Positions 60,904 to 64,000 of a stretch of 64,000 nt of DNA are shown here, in pieces. Source of the stretch: Dehalococcoidia bacterium. Lineage in GTDB: Bacteria; Chloroflexota; Dehalococcoidia; Tepidiformales; Tepidiformaceae. The notes below the pieces were generated by a model. That model did no database searches. It worked only from the letters and a program-made list of their open reading frames with translations, and was not told where the DNA came from. The position numbers and the translations under genes are program-made. Numbering within the stretch: position 1 is the first letter of the stretch; each line of letters begins with the position of its first letter. The stretch spans positions 1 through 64,000 of the forward strand of contig JADZEI010000022.1 in assembly GCA_020850615.1 (NCBI GenBank), read 5' to 3'.

Positions 60904-62245
60904 CGTCGCTCACTGCCTCCACTGCTTCGGCTTGCGGCAGGCCAGCGGCGAGCACGATGCCCGCTTCGGCCGCCTCGAACGCGGTCACGTCGTCCGGGGT
61001 CTGGCGGAGGTAGGCGTGGATCGCTGGCATGCGGTCCATCGCGTCGTCCACGAGCTGGTCGGCACCGCGGACGTAGGCGCCGATGCTGATCAGGTCCTTC
61101 GCGTCTTCGTGCGCGGCGAGCAGGGCGCGGATGCGCTGGGCGGCGGCCTTGTGGTGCGAGCTGGCCACGCGCGACATGAGGCGCGAGACGCTGTTGAGCA
61201 CGTCGATCGGCGGGTAGTGCCCGGCGCTGGCGAGCGACCGCTTGAGCACGACGTGGCCGTCGAGCGTCGCGCGGGCCAGGTCGGCGATGGGCTCATCCAT
61301 GTCCTCGCCGTCGACGAGGACGGTGTAGATCGCGGTCATCGAGCCGCGGGCGGCGGGGCCGGCGCGCTCCATGAGGTGGGGGAGCATGCTGAACACCGAC
61401 GGTGGGTAGCCCTTGGTGGTCGGGGGCTCGCCGGCGGCCAGGCCGATCTCGCGCTGGGCCATGGCGACGCGCGTCAGGCTGTCGAACAGGAGCAGGACGT
61501 CCAGCCCGTCGGCGCGGAAGGCTTCGGCGATGGCGGTGGCGGTCCGCGCAGCGCAGAGGCGCATCGCGGCAGGGTTGTCGCCCGTGGAAGCGACGACGAC
61601 GCAGTTCTTGAGCGCGTCGAGGCCGAGGTCGTGCTCGATGAAGTCGCGGACTTCGCGGCCGCGCTCGCCGATGAGTGCGATGACCGTGACATCGGCGCCG
61701 GTGCCGCGCGCGAGCATGCCGAGGAGCGTGCTCTTGCCGACGCCGGAGCCCGCGAAGATGCCGACGCGCTGGCCCCGCCCGAGCGTGATCAGCCCGTCGA
61801 TGGCGCGGACGCCAGAGGGGAGCGCGGCCATGATCGGCTCGCGGTCGAGCGGGTGGGGCGGCTCGGCGTGGGCGGCGGTCCAGCGGACGCCGCGGAGCTC
61901 GCCCATGCCATCGAGCGGGCGGCCGAGCCCATCGAGGATGCGGCCGAGGAGCGAGTGGCCGGAGGGCGCCTGCGAGAGGCGGCCCGTGCCCATGACGCGC
62001 GCGCCGGCAGCGACGGTGCCGCGGTCCAGCATGGCGATGGTGGCGTGGCTGCCGCGCGCGCCGGCGCATTCGCCCGCAAGCGGGCGGCCGGCGGGGTCTT
62101 CGACGAAGACGAGCTCGTTGGGGCGGAGGTTGACGCCGGCGGCGGTCACCATTTCGCCGGCCGCGCGGAGGACCGTGCCGGTGCGGCGAAACACCTCGGC
62201 GCCGGCGGCGGCTTCGACAACGGCATCGAGCGCGGCGCTGGTCAC
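60857..62245 (-). CDS. fliI: Flagellum-specific ATPase FliI
   Basis: A 462-aa ATPase of the flagellar export system. Walker A is AGSGVGKSTLLG near residue 164, Walker B LLLFDSLTRVAMAQRE near 248, and the GEPPTTKGYPPSVF segment and DEPIADLARATLDGH are family features. The GTG at 62245 overlaps the fliH stop in a GTGA arrangement, fixing the start. Typical length is 430-460 aa. Confidence 0.92.
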   Translation of the reverse strand: MTSAALDAVVEAAAGAEVFRRTGTVLRAAGEMVTAAGVNLRPNELVFVEDPAGRPLAGECAGARGSHATIAMLDRGTVAAGARVMGTGRLSQAPSGHSLLGRILDGLGRPLDGMGELRGVRWTAAHAEPPHPLDREPIMAALPSGVRAIDGLITLGRGQRVGIFAGSGVGKSTLLGMLARGTGADVTVIALIGERGREVRDFIEHDLGLDALKNCVVVASTGDNPAAMRLCAARTATAIAEAFRADGLDVLLLFDSLTRVAMAQREIGLAAGEPPTTKGYPPSVFSMLPHLMERAGPAARGSMTAIYTVLVDGEDMDEPIADLARATLDGHVVLKRSLASAGHYPPIDVLNSVSRLMSRVASSHHKAAAQRIRALLAAHEDAKDLISIGAYVRGADQLVDDAMDRMPAIHAYLRQTPDDVTAFEAAEAGIVLAAGLPQAEAVEAVSDDEPFEGTFTAIGEAS

Positions 62246-62943
62246 CGGCCCACCTCGCCGCCGGCTTCCGCGAGGGCGAGCTCCATCAGCGAGAGGCGCG
62301 CATCGAGGGTGGCGTCGATCGTGCCGTGGCGGAGGTCGATGACGCACCCGCCGATGTCGACCGCGTCGTCGGGGCGGACGTACTGGGCGGCATCGGCCAG
62401 GGATGCGCGCACGGCCGCGGCGACGCCGCTGTGCACGCGGATCGCGAGCACCTCCTGTCCGGCAGCGGCGCGAAGCGCCTCGGCACAGACGAGCGCCGTG
62501 CGGGATGGCTCGGCCTGGTAGTACTCGCCGACGATTCGCCGGGTGGCGAGGGCGACCGCACGGGCGACCACAGCAGCGGATTGCCCGGCGATGCTGTCGC
62601 GGATGGCCTTGCCCTCGGCCGCGGCCTGGCGGGCGAGGTCCAGGGCTACGGCGAACTCGGACAGCGCCTGGGCGCGGCCCGCTTCGTAGCCCTCGTTGTA
62701 GGCCTGGCCGCGGGTGGCGGTCTGCTCGGCGTGACCGGCGGCGACCAGGCGCGCGGCTTCCTGTTCGGCTGCCGCGATCAGCGCCGCGGCACGGTCTTCG
62801 GCGGCGGCGATGACTTCGGACGCGGTGGCGAACGCGCCGGGCACGGGCGATGCCTCGCGGGCACTGTCGGAGCCGATGAACACCTCATCGAGCTCCCGCG
62901 TGACGCGGAAGACGCGGCCGGAGGGGTTAGCCCACGAGCTCAT
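62242..62943 (-). CDS. fliH: FliH-like flagellar export negative regulator
   Basis: A 233-aa coiled-coil protein. Helical middle section AAAEDRAAALIAAAEQEAAR and NEGYEAGRAQALSEFAVALD with a C-terminal FliH/YscL domain (AVDIGGCVIDLRHGTIDATL). It controls FliI ATPase activity. The ATG at 62943 overlaps the end of fliG by 17 nt; a GTG at 62952 and an ATG at 62961 are alternatives. It overlaps fliI by 4 nt. Confidence 0.8.
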   Translation of the reverse strand: MSSWANPSGRVFRVTRELDEVFIGSDSAREASPVPGAFATASEVIAAAEDRAAALIAAAEQEAARLVAAGHAEQTATRGQAYNEGYEAGRAQALSEFAVALDLARQAAAEGKAIRDSIAGQSAAVVARAVALATRRIVGEYYQAEPSRTALVCAEALRAAAGQEVLAIRVHSGVAAAVRASLADAAQYVRPDDAVDIGGCVIDLRHGTIDATLDARLSLMELALAEAGGEVGR

Positions 62944-63946
62944 CGTCACCACCGCGTGCAATTACGATTTCCTCGGCGTCGTCGAGCCGCCGGATGACCT
63001 CGACGATGCGCTGCTGCGCCTCTTCGACCTGGCGGAGGCGGACGGGGCCGCTCGCCTCCATGTCCTCGCGGAGCATGGCCGAGGCGCGGGTCGACATATT
63101 CCGGAGGATCGAGTCCTTTACGTTCTCCGGCGTTGCTTTGAGGGCGAGCGCGAGGTCGCGCACTTCGACCTCGCGAAGGATGCGCTGGATCGAGCGGTCA
63201 TCAAGCGCGGCCACGTTTTCGAAGACGAACATGCGCTTCTTGATCTGCTCGGCGAGCTCGGGCTCGTTGTCTTCGAGCGCTTCGATGATGGTCTTCTCCG
63301 TCATCCGGCTCGACTTCTTCAGCAGGTTCACGAGCACTTCGATGCCGCCGACGGAGGTGGTCTCGCGCGCGGGCTGGAGGACGGCGCTGAGCTTGCGGCG
63401 GAGGACGCCTTCGACCTCGGAGACGATGTCCGGGTTCGCACGGTCCATGAGGGCGACGCGCTGGGCGACATCGGCGGCCATCTCGGGGTCGAGCGCAGAG
63501 AGGACCTGGGCCGCCTTTTCCGGCTGCAGGAAAGAGAGGAGCAGGGCGATGGTCTGGGGGTGCTCGCTGCTCAGGAAGTTGACCAGCTGCTGGACGTTGA
63601 GGTGGCGGAGGAAGCCGAAGGGCACCGTGGGCGAGGTGGCGGAGAGGCGGTCGATGAGCTCGGAGGCCTTCTCTTCGCCGAGCGCGAGGCGGAGGAGCTC
63701 CTCGGCGTATTCGAACCCGCCGAGGGAGATGACGTTGCGCGCGACCGCGGTTTCCTTGAACTCGTCGATGACGACCCGGCGCTGCTCGGCCTTGAGCTCG
63801 CCCATAGCCGAGATCTCCCAGGTGAGGCGCTCGATGTCCTCGTCGCTCAGGTGGCGCAGGACTTCGGCCGAGCGCTCCTTGCCGAGCGTGATCAGCAGCG
63901 CTGCCGCCTTTCGCCTCCCCACGAGCCTGTCATCGCGCACCCCCAT
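62927..63946 (-). CDS. fliG: Flagellar motor switch protein FliG
   Basis: A 339-aa rotor protein. The middle domain has LSSEHPQTIALLLSFLQPEK (EHPQR-type motif) and the C-terminal torque domain has FEDVAALDDRSIQRILREVE-type helices (FVFENVAALDDRSIQRILRE here) with charged residues that contact the stator. Normal length for FliG (330-340 aa). Begins 6 nt after the fliF stop. Confidence 0.93.
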   Translation of the reverse strand: MGVRDDRLVGRRKAAALLITLGKERSAEVLRHLSDEDIERLTWEISAMGELKAEQRRVVIDEFKETAVARNVISLGGFEYAEELLRLALGEEKASELIDRLSATSPTVPFGFLRHLNVQQLVNFLSSEHPQTIALLLSFLQPEKAAQVLSALDPEMAADVAQRVALMDRANPDIVSEVEGVLRRKLSAVLQPARETTSVGGIEVLVNLLKKSSRMTEKTIIEALEDNEPELAEQIKKRMFVFENVAALDDRSIQRILREVEVRDLALALKATPENVKDSILRNMSTRASAMLREDMEASGPVRLRQVEEAQQRIVEVIRRLDDAEEIVIARGGDDELVG

Positions 63947-63952
63947 GGCTCG

Positions 63953-64000
63953 CTAGCCTCGCTCCTCTTCGCGCATCCAGGTCTGGACGACGTCGGCGAC
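63953..64000 (-). CDS. fliF: Flagellar M-ring protein FliF, C-terminal fragment
   Basis: The last 15 codons of a gene cut by the right edge read VADVVQTWMREEERG and a TAG stop. This matches the FliG-binding tail of FliF (VAxVxxxWMxE). Only 48 nt are in the window. Its position immediately before fliG supports the call. Confidence 0.8.
   Translation of the reverse strand, partial: VADVVQTWMREEERG

Overview
The window is a GC-rich, gene-dense bacterial chromosome segment with 65 protein-coding genes (two of them cut by the window edges: a transposase fragment at the left and fliF at the right), one additional edge-independent tRNA-Arg gene, and a few regulatory sites. Genes are packed in operons with many 4-nt start/stop overlaps of the ATGA and GTGA type. 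Several genes that begin a transcription unit show a TANNNT -10 element only 6-7 nt before the start codon, which suggests leaderless mRNAs. Fatty acid-type CoA enzymes, two luciferase-like (LLM) oxidoreductases, a SARP/MalT-type regulator, an eukaryotic-type Ser/Thr kinase, DUF5317 and DUF983 proteins and a flagellar cluster together point, as an inference, to Chloroflexota (perhaps a Tepidiforma-like Dehalococcoidia) rather than Actinomycetota; no rRNA or other decisive marker is present.

Layout. 1-118: edge of an IS3-type insertion sequence. 341-2607: otsBA trehalose genes. 2709-7004: DUF983 protein, a 1050-aa STAND/TPR/BTAD regulator, a DUF5317 membrane protein and a 29-aa peptide gene. 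7190-9367: FdhF/YdeP-type molybdopterin oxidoreductase. 9380-18118: an oligopeptide-type ABC transporter operon (SBP-dppB-dppC-oppD-oppF) followed by a double-domain class III CoA-transferase and a TetR regulator. 18438-22713: tRNA-Arg(TCG), PP2C phosphatase, convergent Ser/Thr kinase and a histidine phosphatase. 22794-30735: LLM oxidoreductase, then a long leftward run (SirB1-like protein, Crp/Fnr regulator, GDPD, HemW, MFS transporter, thiolase-like protein, OB-fold partner, response regulator). 30824-33414: a cbiMN'QO-type cobalt/nickel ECF transporter. 33572-36039: MBL hydrolase, YgfZ/GcvT-like protein, degenerate Nudix-like protein. 36043-39237: secreted HELGH metalloprotein and an ECF sigma / anti-sigma / SIMPL-lipoprotein operon.

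39322-45255 is the most unusual part: two tandem signal peptidase I genes, the first encoding a ~1680-aa protein whose ~1470-residue acidic N-terminal region carries eleven nearly identical 111-bp (37-aa) tandem repeats. It is divergent from the ECF sigma operon and shares a short control region containing a perfect AGGTGA-A-TCACCT palindrome. 45359-49029: pyrE, a DinB-like protein, a DHPS-family protein, a second LLM oxidoreductase. 49095-49747: a VapBC-like toxin-antitoxin pair. 49744-55544: acyl-CoA dehydrogenase, SDR, a 54-aa membrane peptide, an APH-family kinase, threonine ammonia-lyase, a Cys/His-rich zinc-finger protein and a beta-propeller protein. 55593-64000: a flagellar cluster read leftward as fliF-G-H-I-J-flgB-C-fliE-fliK-flgD-(TIGR02530)-flgE, in which flgBC-fliE lie between fliJ and fliK instead of heading the operon.

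Physiologically the window combines compatible-solute synthesis, peptide uptake coupled to CoA-dependent acid metabolism, metal uptake, envelope-stress sensing next to protein export, and motility. Functional assignments rest on motifs visible in the translated sequence; no database search was possible.
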